Positions 16,697 to 25,937 are shown, counted from the stretch's first letter. The stretch: 64,000 nt of DNA from an uncultured Clostridia bacterium (GCA_934149365.1 CAKPEI010000007.1:1-64000), one strand, 5' to 3'. Made by a program: numbers and translations. The notes: a model not told the origin generated them from the sequence alone.

Positions 16697-17864
16697 ATGA
16701 AAATGAAAAATTTAAAAAAGAAAAAGCGGAATATCATTAATAGTACTAGTAATAACAATAATAGTGATGATAATACTAGCAGCCGCAATAATATTATCAC
16801 TGTCAAATAGTGGGATAATAGGAAAGGCAAATAAAGCAAAGACAGATAGTGATACAGCAAATTTAAAAGAGTATGTAAATACACTAAGAGCAGAGTATGA
16901 GTTAATGACGGCAGATGAACAGGTGGCAGCGGGGGAATTTGTAGATTATGCAAATACAAAGTTGGCGGAGAAAGGCTATAAAAGGAAGTTAGCAGCAGAT
17001 GGAAAAACAATAATGAATGAAGCAGCAACAGCAGCAGTAGATGCAGGAATAAAAATAGGGGATGAAGTAAAGTATAGTGCAGTGCTAACAGCAAAAGATT
17101 ATATAACAGACGGAAGTGAAACGTCGCCAACAGGAGCAGCAGATAGTACAAAAACACAAAAAGTAAAAACAAACACAAGTTATACATGGAAATATATAGG
17201 TTTAGGAGAAAATGGAAGTTTACTTATAGCGCCAGATCTGACAGGAAGAATAGACAATGATTATAAACTAACATTAGGAAATAGAGGTGGATATTTAAAC
17301 GGACCAAAAATGTTAAATACAGTGTGCGATGCTTTATATACGGTAGAAGGAAAAGGAAAAGCCCAAAGTATGAATATAGAGCTGGTAAATAAGTTATTGG
17401 AATATAATGGACCAAAGGGAATGTATTATGACACTAGTAAAAATTTAGTAGAGACAGCAGAACCAAAAACAATAGAAGAAACAGGTTTAGAATCAAGTTT
17501 GGGTTCAAATACACAAACACCAGATGGAAAAGATATAAGTACATATTATGCTGATTGTTACTATATAAATAAAACAGAGCATGCAAGTAGAATAACAAAA
17601 GACACAGTAAGACAAAACCTAGTATATCAATCAAATGCATATTGGCTTGCTTCTACCTGTGTCAATGCATATTTCAACTTAGGTTGGGTGCGTTTCTATG
17701 TACGTGACGTTGACTCTTCTTACATGTGCAGTGGCGCGATCAACATGTTTGTTTCCACTGGCAATGCCGGTAACTATGCCTATGCAGTTCGTCCGTATGT
17801 TTCTCTAACAACTAATGTTCAAAAAACAACGGAAAACGGAAAAACAGTATGGACATTAAGTTAG
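16697..17864 (+). pseudogene. Pilin-like protein 2 with variable C-terminus, frameshifted at the prepilin cleavage site
   Basis: ATG at 16697 follows AGGGGAGG and gives MKMKNLKKKKR, but the pilin body (GISLIVLV-type helix onward, open to 17864) is in the +1 frame. As in pilin 1, one base is missing where intact copies have AAAGGCGGA. In the body frame a TAA lies just upstream and there is no start before ATG at 16764, which would drop the leader and half of the helix. The N-terminal third resembles pilin 4 (SDTANLKEYVNTLRAE), while the middle and end resemble pilins 1 and 3, so the gene is a mosaic. It may be silent, phase-OFF or a donor cassette. Confidence 0.75.
17640..17807 (+). other. DGR-like variable region, copy 2
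   Basis: Starts TAT TGG CTT GCT TCT ACC TGT GTC and ends CGT CCG TAT GTT TCT CTA. It is 168 bases, two codons longer than the other three copies, so it derives from a different template or has an insertion. It again uses many C/T-ending codons unlike the rest of the gene, with most differences at codon positions 1 and 2. Confidence 0.65.
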
Positions 17865-17913
17865 GGGTAAAACTACTTTGAATGCTAGTTTTAGTTGACG
17901 TATTTATATATTT

Positions 17914-17952
17914 AGTCACGTAGATAGTTTTTTATCTACGTGGCTATTTTTA
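17914..17952 (+). terminator. Terminator of pilin 2
   Basis: AGTCACGTAGATA and TATCTACGTGGCT form a stem, followed by ATTTTTA. Preceded by TTTTAGTTGACG, as at pilins 1 and 4. Confidence 0.85.
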
Positions 17953-17991
17953 TATGAATATTTATAAAAGAAGAAAAAAATATATACAAAT

Positions 17992-18016
17992 ATTGTATCT
18001 TGTGATACAATATAAT
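17992..18016 (+). promoter_or_regulatory. TetR-type operator over a -10 box
   Basis: ATTGTATC-TTGT-GATACAAT (17992-18011) is a perfect 8-bp inverted repeat abutting TATAAT (18011-18016). This suggests autorepression by the adjacent TetR-like protein. Confidence 0.7.
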
Positions 18017-18042
18017 CAATGTAAAAAGAAAAGGAGGAAAAA

Positions 18043-18648
18043 ATGCCTAAACCAGTGAGAATAACTAAAGAGTTAATACTAGGAACTGCATTTGAAATTG
18101 CAAGAGAAAAAGGGCTAGAGGGTGTGAGTAATAGAGAGATAGCTAAGAAATTAAAATGCTCTATAAGACCAATATATTATCAATTTGAAAATGTGGAAGA
18201 ATTGAACAATGAACTGTATAGAAAGATAGAAAAGTATTTCTATAAATTTATTACGGATAACATGACAAAAGACATGCCAGAGTATAAGCAAGTAGGTATT
18301 AACTACATTAAATTTGCTAAGGCAGAGAAAAAACTATTTCAAATACTATTCATGAGTAAAACTAAACTTGGTCCAAATATGTTTATTTCAAAAGCAGGTG
18401 AGGATTACGAAAGCATTCAAAAGATTATTAAAAAGAGTACTAAGTTAAAAGATGAGGAAATAAAAAGTTTCCACACAAAAATGTGGATGTTTACTCATGG
18501 TATTGCAACGCTAGTAGCAGCAGAAACGCTAGAGCTTAGTTTGGACCAGATAAAAGAATTATTGTCTTACGAATTTCAAGCCTTGATGTTATTAGAAGAA
18601 AACCCGGATAACAAGTGGGTTTTAAGTAAAAGGAAAAATATTGATTAA
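18043..18648 (+). CDS. TetR/AcrR-family transcriptional regulator
   Basis: A 201-residue regulator with an N-terminal TetR helix-turn-helix: TAFEIAREKGLEGVSNREIAKKLKCSIRPIYYQFEN split over residues 15-50, with recognition helix RPIYYQF. The C-terminal helical ligand domain ends MLLEENP. Start after AAGGAGG. A palindromic operator lies in its promoter. It heads a run of close genes ending in an ABC-2 exporter, so it probably controls that exporter in response to an unknown compound. Confidence 0.87.
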   Translation: MPKPVRITKELILGTAFEIAREKGLEGVSNREIAKKLKCSIRPIYYQFENVEELNNELYRKIEKYFYKFITDNMTKDMPEYKQVGINYIKFAKAEKKLFQILFMSKTKLGPNMFISKAGEDYESIQKIIKKSTKLKDEEIKSFHTKMWMFTHGIATLVAAETLELSLDQIKELLSYEFQALMLLEENPDNKWVLSKRKNID

Positions 18649-18665
18649 AAATTGGGGGAATTAAT

Positions 18666-19355
18666 GTGAAAAAAATAGGAAATGTTTTATGGGGACTTGT
18701 TATAATAGCGCTTGGTGTTGTTATAGCAACAAATGAATTAGGAATAACCGATATTGATTTATTTTTTGATGGTTGGTGGACTTTATTTATAATAGTTCCT
18801 TGTTTTATAGGGTTATTTAGCGAAAGTGATAAAGCAGGAAATATTTTTGGCATAATTTTAGGTTTAGCTTTGTTTTTAGGTTGTCAAGGTGTATTAAAAT
18901 TTGCTATGATAGGAAAACTTATACTTCCGTTAATTTTAGTTATAATTGGTTTTTCTATCATGTTTAGAGAAACTGTAAATAAAAAAATAAAAGATGAAAT
19001 AAAGAAAGTAAATGAAAAAAATTCTAATAATAGCAAAACAGATTATTCAGCTATATTTTCTAAACAGGATGTAAAATTAGGAGAAGAACAATTTGAAGGT
19101 TCAAACATAAATGCTATATTTGGTGGTGCGGAATGTGATTTTAGTAAAATTAGTATAGCAAATGATGTGGTAATAAATGTTACCGCTATATTTGGCGGAG
19201 TAGAAATATACCTACCTCAGAATGTAAACGTTAAAATAAAGCAAACTGCAGTATTTGGTGGAATAGAAAATAATAGGAAGCAAGATATAAACGGTGAAGG
19301 GACTACAATATATATTAATGCCACATGTGTGTTTGGTGGTGTTGAGATTAAATAA
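18666..19355 (+). CDS. LiaF-like membrane protein
   Basis: A 229-residue protein with four N-terminal membrane helices (DUF5668-like, KKIGNVLWGLVIIALGVV) and a soluble C-terminal beta-helix-like domain with repeated FGG motifs (NAIFGGAECDF, TAIFGGVEIYL, AVFGGIE, CVFGGVEIK), as in LiaF and other cell-wall-active antibiotic response proteins. GTG at 18666 follows TTGGGGGAA; the overlapping ATG is followed at once by TGA. LiaF proteins modulate envelope-stress signalling, but no lia-type kinase pair is adjacent, so the role here is inferred from domain only. Confidence 0.8.
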   Translation: MKKIGNVLWGLVIIALGVVIATNELGITDIDLFFDGWWTLFIIVPCFIGLFSESDKAGNIFGIILGLALFLGCQGVLKFAMIGKLILPLILVIIGFSIMFRETVNKKIKDEIKKVNEKNSNNSKTDYSAIFSKQDVKLGEEQFEGSNINAIFGGAECDFSKISIANDVVINVTAIFGGVEIYLPQNVNVKIKQTAVFGGIENNRKQDINGEGTTIYINATCVFGGVEIK

Positions 19356-19648
19356 TGAAAGATAATTTGAGTAGATATAATGCGACAAGAAAAGTTTTAA
19401 TATTTTGGTGCCTTTTTATTGGAATAAGTGCAATATGGGGAAGTTTACTTATGTTTATTGACCCTACAGGGGGGTTGCTAAAAATGGATACACTTCTTCC
19501 ATATTTTAAAGTTTTGCCATTTTCAGATATTTTGTATCAAAACTATATATTTCCAGGAATTGCTTTACTTATAGTAAATGGTGTAACCAATATTATAGCT
19601 AGTATTATGCTTATTAAGAAAAATAAATGTAGGAGTGAATATATATGA
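19355..19648 (+). CDS. Small membrane protein of unknown function
   Basis: 97 residues with two hydrophobic segments (VLIFWCLFIGISAIWGSLLMF and IALLIVNGVTNIIASIMLI) separated by a loop rich in Phe and Tyr. It overlaps the LiaF-like stop by one base (TAATG) and the next start by four (ATGA), so it is translationally coupled on both sides. Family not recognised. Confidence 0.7.
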   Translation: MKDNLSRYNATRKVLIFWCLFIGISAIWGSLLMFIDPTGGLLKMDTLLPYFKVLPFSDILYQNYIFPGIALLIVNGVTNIIASIMLIKKNKCRSEYI

Positions 19649-20037
19649 AAGTTATAACTATAAAACAACCATGGGCTTCATTAATTGCAAAAGGATATAA
19701 GGAGTATGAATTTAGAACGTGGAAAACTAAATACAGGGGAGACATTCTAATTCATGCAGGTAAGGGAATTGATAAAGAAGCATTGAAAAGGTTTGAAAAA
19801 TATAATTTGGAATATCCACAGGGCTGTATAATAGCAAAAGCTAAAATTACAGACTGTATTCCAGTAGATGAAAAGTTTTTAAACATCATGATTTCAAAAA
19901 ATAAAGATGTATATAAAGGAATGAAAAACTATCTAGACAAAAATGGATATGGGTTTAAGTTAGAAGATGTAGAAGAAATTACTCCTATTAAAATAAATGG
20001 AAAACTAAGTCTATGGGAGTACAATTATAAAAACTAA
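19645..20037 (+). CDS. ASCH-domain protein
   Basis: A 130-residue beta-barrel of the ASCH/PUA-related fold. ITIKQPWASLIAKGYKEYE and the FRTWKTKYRGDILIHAGK segment are characteristic; Lys and Arg in these motifs would contact RNA. Family members include an N4-acetylcytidine amidohydrolase and putative RNA-binding regulators. Overlaps the preceding gene by four bases. The precise activity is unknown. Confidence 0.85.
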   Translation: MKVITIKQPWASLIAKGYKEYEFRTWKTKYRGDILIHAGKGIDKEALKRFEKYNLEYPQGCIIAKAKITDCIPVDEKFLNIMISKNKDVYKGMKNYLDKNGYGFKLEDVEEITPIKINGKLSLWEYNYKN

Positions 20038-20066
20038 GATTATTAATGAGTTAAAAAGGAGAAATT

Positions 20067-21005
20067 ATGGAAAATATAATTGAGGTTAAAAATTTAACAA
20101 AGTCATATAAAAAACTAAAAGCAGTAGATGATTTATCTTTTTACGTAAAAGAGGGAGAAATATTAGGACTTCTTGGCCCTAATGGTAGTGGAAAATCAAC
20201 AACAATAAATTGTCTATTATCACTTTTAAAATTTGAAAAAGGTAGTATAAAAATATTTGGTGAGGAAATGAAACCAAGTTCATATGATATAAAAAGAAAT
20301 ATAGGAGTTATATTTCAAGAAGTGGCTGTATTTGAAGAGCTTACTGTTTATGAGAATATCGATTATTTCTGTGGACTATATATAAAAGATAAAGAAAAAA
20401 GAAAAACATGCGTAGAAGAGGCAATTAAATTAGTTGGAATAGAAGAATTTAAAAAATTCTATCCAAAACAACTATCTGGTGGACTACTAAGGAGACTTAA
20501 TATTGCCTGCGGTATAGCACACAAACCTAAATTGATATTTTTAGATGAGCCAACTGTTGCTGTAGACCCACAAAGTAGAAATAATATTTTAGATGGAATT
20601 AAAAAACTAAGAGATGAAGGAGCAACTATTGTGTATACAACCCATTACATGGAAGAAGCTGAAATATTATGCGATAGAATAATTATATTAGATAAAGGAA
20701 AGATTATAGCCGAAGGAACAGCAGATAAACTAAAAGAACTTGCCAATATAGAAGAAAAAATAACTGTAGAAATTAATTTGGAAGTAGAGGGTATTACAGA
20801 AAAAGTAAAAGAATTAAAAAATGTAGATAATGTTACTTTAAATAGAAATATATTAACAGTTACATATAAAAAAGGCAAAAATAATTTAGGAGATTTAGTA
20901 GATTATTTAAAGAGTAATAAAATAGCATATAGTAAGATATTTTCAGAAAGACCAACATTAAATGATGTGTTTTTGGAACTTACTGGAAAGGAATTAAGAG
21001 ATTAA
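20067..21005 (+). CDS. ABC transporter ATP-binding protein
   Basis: A 312-residue nucleotide-binding subunit: Walker A GPNGSGKST (about residues 36-44), Q-loop in VIFQEVAVFEELTV, signature LSGGLLRRL, Walker B LIFLDEP and switch His in TTHYMEEAE. The about 80-residue C-terminal extension is typical of ABC-2 exporters of drugs or lantibiotics. It overlaps the next permease gene by one base (TTAATG). With the two permeases it would form an exporter, possibly controlled by the TetR upstream. Confidence 0.93.
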   Translation: MENIIEVKNLTKSYKKLKAVDDLSFYVKEGEILGLLGPNGSGKSTTINCLLSLLKFEKGSIKIFGEEMKPSSYDIKRNIGVIFQEVAVFEELTVYENIDYFCGLYIKDKEKRKTCVEEAIKLVGIEEFKKFYPKQLSGGLLRRLNIACGIAHKPKLIFLDEPTVAVDPQSRNNILDGIKKLRDEGATIVYTTHYMEEAEILCDRIIILDKGKIIAEGTADKLKELANIEEKITVEINLEVEGITEKVKELKNVDNVTLNRNILTVTYKKGKNNLGDLVDYLKSNKIAYSKIFSERPTLNDVFLELTGKELRD

Positions 21006-22189
21006 TGTTTTTTCATAATTTTAAATATACATTAAAAACGTTATTTAGGAATAAAGCACTAATATTTTGGACTTTTGCCTTTCCAATAATATTAGGAACA
21101 CTTTTTAAACTTGCTTTTTCTAATATAGAAAACAAGGAAAAATTAGATATTATTGATATTGCTATTGTAAATGACCAAAACTTTGAGGATAGCCCAGTGT
21201 ACAAGGAAGTTTTTAAAACCTTAGGTGACAAAGAAAGTGATGAATATATGTTTAATATAACATATACAGATAAGGAAACTTCTAAGAAGATGTTAGAAGA
21301 TGAGAAAATTACAGGTTATTTAGTATTCACAGATAAAAATAATGTAAAAATAACGGTGAATGAAAGTGGCATTAATGAAACAGTACTAAGGTATGTAGTA
21401 GATGAAATAGCTAGTAAAAAAGAGATAATAGAAAACCTTGTGGAAAAGAAGGTAAGTGAAGAACTTGCTAAAGGAAATTTTGATATAAAATATGAAGAGA
21501 TTTCTAGTAATATAACTTCAATTATTCAAACAGACAATGTTAAATTAAATAATATATCAAATAAAAATATGAGTTATACAATGATAGAATATTATACGCT
21601 TATTGCTATGACAGCACTATATGGTTCAATGATTTCTCTTTTTGTTATAGACTATAAATTAGCCAATATGAATTCAGTGGGAAAAAGAACTTCAATATCT
21701 CCAATGAAAAAAGGACCAATGATTTTAGGAAGTTTACTTGCAAGTTATATTGTTCAAATAATTGGTTTGATACTACTTTTTGGTTATACTATATTTGTTA
21801 TGAAAGTGGACTATGGGGATAACTTACTACTAGTTTGTATTTTAGCACTTGCAGGTTCTCTTGCAGGTTTATCGTTAGGAGTAGCAGTTGGTACTTTGGT
21901 AAAATCAAATGAAAATACTAAAACTGGAATATTACTTGCCACTACTATGATTGGCTGTTTCCTATCTGGAATGATGGGTATAACTATGAAGTATGTATTA
22001 GATAAAAATGTACCTATACTAAATAAGATTAATCCTGCAAATATGATAACGGATGGCTTTTATTCTTTGTATTATTACAATACATTAGATAGATACTATT
22101 TTGATGTGCTAAGTTTAGTTGTGTTTTCTGCTATTATGATAATTATATCTTATGGCGAAATGAGGAGGCAGAAGTATGACAGTATTTAA
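21005..22189 (+). CDS. ABC-2 type transporter permease
   Basis: 394 residues with an N-terminal membrane helix (KALIFWTFAFPIILGTLF), a large extracytoplasmic domain of about 150 residues and then five or six helices near the C-terminus, the classic ABC-2 layout. Starts at the ATG overlapping the ATPase stop by one base and overlaps the next permease gene by 14 bases. Substrate cannot be read from the sequence. Confidence 0.88.
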   Translation: MFFHNFKYTLKTLFRNKALIFWTFAFPIILGTLFKLAFSNIENKEKLDIIDIAIVNDQNFEDSPVYKEVFKTLGDKESDEYMFNITYTDKETSKKMLEDEKITGYLVFTDKNNVKITVNESGINETVLRYVVDEIASKKEIIENLVEKKVSEELAKGNFDIKYEEISSNITSIIQTDNVKLNNISNKNMSYTMIEYYTLIAMTALYGSMISLFVIDYKLANMNSVGKRTSISPMKKGPMILGSLLASYIVQIIGLILLFGYTIFVMKVDYGDNLLLVCILALAGSLAGLSLGVAVGTLVKSNENTKTGILLATTMIGCFLSGMMGITMKYVLDKNVPILNKINPANMITDGFYSLYYYNTLDRYYFDVLSLVVFSAIMIIISYGEMRRQKYDSI

Positions 22190-23318
22190 AACATTTTGGA
22201 AAGTAGTAAAAAAATATAAATTTGTAGTTATATTATATACAGTAATGCTAATTGGCTTTGGCGGAGTTAATATGTCAGTTAATAAATCAAATACTACTTT
22301 TACTGATAGTAAGCCAGATATCTTTATTGCAAACCAAGATGAAAATATAGGAATTACTAAAAATTTGATAGAATACATGACAAAAAATGCAAATATAGTA
22401 GAAGTGGAGAATACAGAAGATGCTTTAGATGATGCACTCTTTTATAGAGATATCAGCTATGTTATATATATACCTGAAAATTACAGAAGTGATGTGTTAA
22501 ATAAATTAAATCCTACAATTGATATTAAAATAACTGGAGATTATGAAGCAAGCTTAGCTGAAATGATGCTAGGAAGATATGTAAATATTCAAAATACATA
22601 TGTAAATAACATGGAAAACGAAGATGAAATAATATCACAGATTAATAACACTATAGATAAAAAATCAGAAATTGAAATAGCATCTAAGATAGATGTAGGA
22701 AAAGCAGAAAAAATGGCAAGCTATTTTAACTTTTCAAGTTATAGTATTATGGCAGTAACTATATTTATAATATGCACGGTGCTATCAAGTTTTAGAAAAG
22801 AGCCGGTAAATAAAAGAATAATTATAAGTAGTATGGACTATAAAAAGCATAATTTTTTGTTACTTGTTTCAAGTTTTATATTTTGTGTAATTGTTTGGGG
22901 AGCATATGTTGTACTTGCAATGGTATTACTTGGAGACATAGTCTTATCTACAAATGGAATATTATATATAATTAATACTTTTGTATTTACAATATGTTGT
23001 TTAAGTATATCTTTATGTATAAGTACAGTTGTAAAAAGCAAAAATGCAATAAATGGAATAATTAATGTTTTTGCACTAGGGTCAGCTTTTCTTTGTGGTG
23101 CTTTTATACCAACATATATGTTGCCAAGTAGTGTTTTAAAAGTAGCACATGTACTTCCAGCTTATTGGTATATAAATTCAAACAATAGATTAAAAACATT
23201 AGAGCAAATATCTTATGAAAAACTACAACCTATACTCATTAATACAGTAGTGCTATTAGGATTTACAGTGCTGTTTATTATACTAAACAATATTATTTCA
23301 AAGAAAAAGCAAAAATAG
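22176..23318 (+). CDS. ABC-2 type transporter permease
   Basis: 380 residues with the same plan as the preceding gene: one N-terminal helix, an extracellular domain (about residues 40-175) and a C-terminal bundle with ILNNIISKKKQK at the end. The pair would make a heterodimeric channel for the ATPase encoded at 20067. Start at 22176 after GAGGAGGCAG, inside the 3' end of the previous gene. Confidence 0.87.
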   Translation: MTVFKTFWKVVKKYKFVVILYTVMLIGFGGVNMSVNKSNTTFTDSKPDIFIANQDENIGITKNLIEYMTKNANIVEVENTEDALDDALFYRDISYVIYIPENYRSDVLNKLNPTIDIKITGDYEASLAEMMLGRYVNIQNTYVNNMENEDEIISQINNTIDKKSEIEIASKIDVGKAEKMASYFNFSSYSIMAVTIFIICTVLSSFRKEPVNKRIIISSMDYKKHNFLLLVSSFIFCVIVWGAYVVLAMVLLGDIVLSTNGILYIINTFVFTICCLSISLCISTVVKSKNAINGIINVFALGSAFLCGAFIPTYMLPSSVLKVAHVLPAYWYINSNNRLKTLEQISYEKLQPILINTVVLLGFTVLFIILNNIISKKKQK

Positions 23319-23445
23319 GTTAAAATATATTTAAAAAAATTAGTTATACTAAATGATGTAACTAATTTTTTACTTTTTTATATAAAAACACTTGACTATC
23401 TTTACTAAATTTATTAAAATTTTTGAAAAAATGGAGGAGATAGTT

Positions 23446-24387
23446 ATGAAAAAAAGAGAAGATATATATAATTTGTATTGGTATTTCGCAGCGGAAAGAC
23501 AAAACATTTTCTATAAAAAACTAAATGGAGAAAAAGCGCCTTGGACTAATGATAGAATATTACAAGAGTACAAATTTTGTAATAGTTATAGAGCAAGTGA
23601 TAGAGTGTCACAGTATTTGCTTAAAAATGTAATATATAACGGAAAAAAGTATAGTAAGGAAGATACAATATTTAGAATAGTACTATTTAAAATATTTAAT
23701 AAAGAGGCTACGTGGGAGCTTTTTATAGATGAACTAGGAGATGTTAAGTTAGATAATTTTGAATTTAAAAAGTATTGTAATATACTTCAAAAAGCCAAAG
23801 ATAGAGGAGAAAAAATATATACAGATGCATATATGTCTTGTGCTACTAAAGCGTATGGATATGATAAAAAACATGAAAATCATATTGCACTTATAGAAGA
23901 AATGTTTGTAAAGGACAAGTTACAAGATAAAATAATTAATTCAAAAACAATGGAAGAAGCTTTTAATTATATAAAAGGATATCCTCTTATTGGGGATTTT
24001 ATGGCATATCAATTAATAACTGATATAAATTATAGTGAGGCAGTTAATTTTAGTGAAATGGAATTTACTGTTGTAGGACCTGGCTCAAGAAGAGGGATAG
24101 CTAAGTGTTTTACTGATCTAGAAGGAATGAGTAAACAGCAGGTTATAATGTGGATGTGTGAACATCAGGAAGAAGAGTTTCAAAGATTAGGAATAAATTT
24201 TAAAAGCCTAGGTGGCAGAAAACTTCAATATATAGATTGTCAAAATTTATTCTGTGAGTTAGATAAATATTTAAGAAAAGCTAAGCCAGAACTTAAAAGT
24301 AATAGAACTAATATAAAGAAAAAGTATGTACCTAAAAAAGAAAAAATAGATTATTTATATCCACCTAAGTGGAATATTGTAATATAA
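23446..24387 (+). CDS. 5-hmdU DNA kinase / aGPT-pyrophosphorylase-like protein
   Basis: A 313-residue protein. The N-terminal YWYFAAERQNIFYKKL, PWTNDRILQEYKF and YRASDRVSQYL motifs match the helical family first described as alpha-glutamyl/putrescinyl thymine pyrophosphorylases and later linked to 5-hydroxymethyl-dU DNA kinase activity in phages. Also GDFMAYQLITDINYS and GPGSRRGIAKCF. The start chosen is ATG at 23446 after GGAGGAGA; an upstream in-frame ATG at 23392 has no ribosome site. No phage genes or base-hypermodification partners are adjacent. In bacteria such stand-alone copies have no proven role; it may act on modified bases or nucleotides. Confidence 0.75.
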   Translation: MKKREDIYNLYWYFAAERQNIFYKKLNGEKAPWTNDRILQEYKFCNSYRASDRVSQYLLKNVIYNGKKYSKEDTIFRIVLFKIFNKEATWELFIDELGDVKLDNFEFKKYCNILQKAKDRGEKIYTDAYMSCATKAYGYDKKHENHIALIEEMFVKDKLQDKIINSKTMEEAFNYIKGYPLIGDFMAYQLITDINYSEAVNFSEMEFTVVGPGSRRGIAKCFTDLEGMSKQQVIMWMCEHQEEEFQRLGINFKSLGGRKLQYIDCQNLFCELDKYLRKAKPELKSNRTNIKKKYVPKKEKIDYLYPPKWNIVI

Positions 24388-24406
24388 CTAATTGTAACAA
24401 AAATGT

Positions 24407-24448
24407 AACACAAAAAGTGTTGAAAAAAGAAATAATATACAGTAGAAT
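24407..24448 (+). promoter_or_regulatory. Promoter and operator-like repeat of pilin leader 3
   Basis: AACAC-AAAAA-GTGTT (24407-24421) over TTGAAA (24420), 17 bases, TAGAAT (24443). Nearly identical to leaders 2 and 4. No leader ORF with a ribosome site is visible in this copy. Confidence 0.75.
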
Positions 24449-24508
24449 AAAAATGTGAGAAAAATAACAAGAAAGAAAAAATAAATAAAAGAATATAGTA
24501 AAGTAAAA

Positions 24509-24548
24509 AAGTTTGTTATATAAAGTAGAATGTATAGCTAGCTTTTTT
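24509..24548 (+). terminator. Terminator-like hairpin in pilin leader 3
   Basis: AAGTTTGTTATA and TATAGCTAGCTT pair with one mismatch and G-T pairs, then TTTT and GCG. Confidence 0.65.
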
Positions 24549-24571
24549 GCGTTTTAACTAAAAAATAAATC

Positions 24572-24607
24572 AAGGTATAATCATGATAGTAAATCATGTA
24601 AATATAC
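24572..24607 (+). promoter_or_regulatory. AAGGTATAA box and second leader hairpin
   Basis: CATGAT-AGTAA-ATCATG (24582-24598) after AAGGTATAA; the same as leader 1 apart from one base before the repeat. Confidence 0.65.
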
Positions 24608-24649
24608 AAAAAGTTTTGTTCAAAAGAAAAAATCAAGGAGGTAAAAAGT

Positions 24650-25843
24650 ATGAGAACAAAAGTTAAACTAAAAGGCGGAATATCATTAATAGTATTAGTA
24701 ATAACAATAATAGTAATGATAATACTAGCCGCAGCAATAATATTATCGCTATCAAACAGTGGAATAATAGGAAAGGCAAATAAAGCAAAGACAGATACAG
24801 ACATATCAAATGCAAAAGACTTAGTGGCTATGGCTCATGCAGACTGGATGCTAGATGAGGCAAAGATAAAAGAGAACGATGATACAATAACATCATTTAG
24901 TAACTATGCAGAAAAGAAATTACAAGAAGCAGGATATAAAGTAGGAGCAGGAGAAGGAGCATATACAGTAACAGAAGATGGAGAAGTATATACAGGTCTA
25001 ACAGAAACAGCAAGAACAGCAGTAACATCTGGGATAAAAATAGGAGATGAAGTAAAGTATAGTGCAGTGCTAACAGCAAAAAGTACTACAACAGACGGAA
25101 GTGAACAAAGTGCAACAGGAGCAGCAGATAATGCGAAGAAACAAACAGTAAAAACAAACACAAGTTATACATGGAAATATATAGGCTTAGGAGAAGATGG
25201 AAGTTTACTTATAGCACCAGATATGACAGGAGCAATAGGAGCAGACTATAAATTAACATTAAGAGATAAAGGTGGTTTTTTAAATGGGCCTAAGATGTTA
25301 AATACAGTATGTGATGCGCTATATACAGTAGCTGGAAAAGGAAAAGCTCAAAGTATGAATATAGAGCTAGTAAATAAGTTATTAGAATATAATGGACCAA
25401 AGGGAATGTATTATGATGCAAGAGGAATTCAAGTAGAGACTGCAGAACCAAAAACAATAGGAGAAACGGGCTTAGTATCAAGTTTGGGCTCTAATACCCA
25501 AACACCAGATGGAAAAGAAATAAGTACATATAAAATAGATTATTACTCTATAGCCAAAAAAGGGAAGGCAAGTAGAATAACTAAAGACACGGTAAGACAG
25601 AATCTAGTATATCAAGAAAATGAATATTGGCTTGCTTCTCCGTGTGTCTGGGCCAATGTTGACTTCGGCTGTGCGTTTTTCTTTGTACGCTACGTTATCT
25701 CTTCTGATGTGAACACGGTAAGCATGTTCTATTCGGATGGCGGCTCTGATAGCTATACCTGTGTTATCCGTCCGTATGTTTCTCTAATATCTAATGTTCA
25801 GAAAACAACTGAAAATGGAAAAACAGTATGGACTTTGAGCTAG
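24650..25843 (+). CDS. Pilin-like protein 3 with DGR-like variable C-terminus (intact)
   Basis: 397 residues. ATG follows CAAGGAGG. The N-terminal leader MRTKVKLKGG is followed by a hydrophobic helix ISLIVLVITIIVMIILAAA, the type IV prepilin layout with cleavage predicted after GG. Glu5 is absent, so it is unlike classical major pilins. Residues about 45-130 are nearly identical to pilin 1. Next comes a domain with TWKYIGLGEDGSLLIAPD and GPKMLNTVCDALYT, then WLASPCV, the variable stretch and RPYVSL. The last two thirds resemble C-type-lectin-like domains used as DGR targets (possibly DUF6273). It would be displayed on a pilus or envelope as a variable binding protein. Pilus assembly genes are not in the window. 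Confidence 0.82.
   Translation: MRTKVKLKGGISLIVLVITIIVMIILAAAIILSLSNSGIIGKANKAKTDTDISNAKDLVAMAHADWMLDEAKIKENDDTITSFSNYAEKKLQEAGYKVGAGEGAYTVTEDGEVYTGLTETARTAVTSGIKIGDEVKYSAVLTAKSTTTDGSEQSATGAADNAKKQTVKTNTSYTWKYIGLGEDGSLLIAPDMTGAIGADYKLTLRDKGGFLNGPKMLNTVCDALYTVAGKGKAQSMNIELVNKLLEYNGPKGMYYDARGIQVETAEPKTIGETGLVSSLGSNTQTPDGKEISTYKIDYYSIAKKGKASRITKDTVRQNLVYQENEYWLASPCVWANVDFGCAFFFVRYVISSDVNTVSMFYSDGGSDSYTCVIRPYVSLISNVQKTTENGKTVWTLS
25625..25786 (+). other. DGR-like variable region, copy 3
   Basis: 162 bases aligned codon for codon with copies 1 and 4. Framework codons (TGG CTT GCT TCT CCG TGT GTC, GTA CGC, GTG, TTC, TCG, CGT CCG) are shared, while NNC and NNT codons vary. C- and G-ending codons dominate, against A-ending codons elsewhere in the gene. 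Confidence 0.72.
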
Positions 25844-25856
25844 GAACAAAACTAGG

Positions 25857-25908
25857 AAAAATGGGAGCTGGAGGGCTTTTTGCAGGGTGGCGTCAGCCTC
25901 CCATTTTT
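25857..25908 (+). other. Conserved hairpin element 71 bp after the variable region
   Basis: AAAAATGGGAG and CTCCCATTTTT bracket a core GCTGGAGGGCTTTTTG, C, AGGGTGGC that recurs after pilin 4 (from 40290) but not after pilins 1 and 2. It may be a terminator, or the DNA hairpin that known DGRs need downstream of the variable region. Confidence 0.55.
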
Positions 25909-25937
25909 GGAGGGATAAGATTTAACAACCAATAAGA

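Noticed and set aside
16710..16735. Possible -1 programmed frameshift at A AAA AAG in pilin 2
   Set aside because: The slippery heptamer is present in frame, but the pilin body needs a +1 shift, not -1. Pilin 1 lacks the heptamer yet has the same lesion, so a shared base deletion explains both better.
16675..17187. Long minus-strand ORFs rich in Leu opposite the pilin genes
   Set aside because: They are antisense shadows caused by repeated A-ending codons on the plus strand. They have no ribosome sites and differ in extent between copies.
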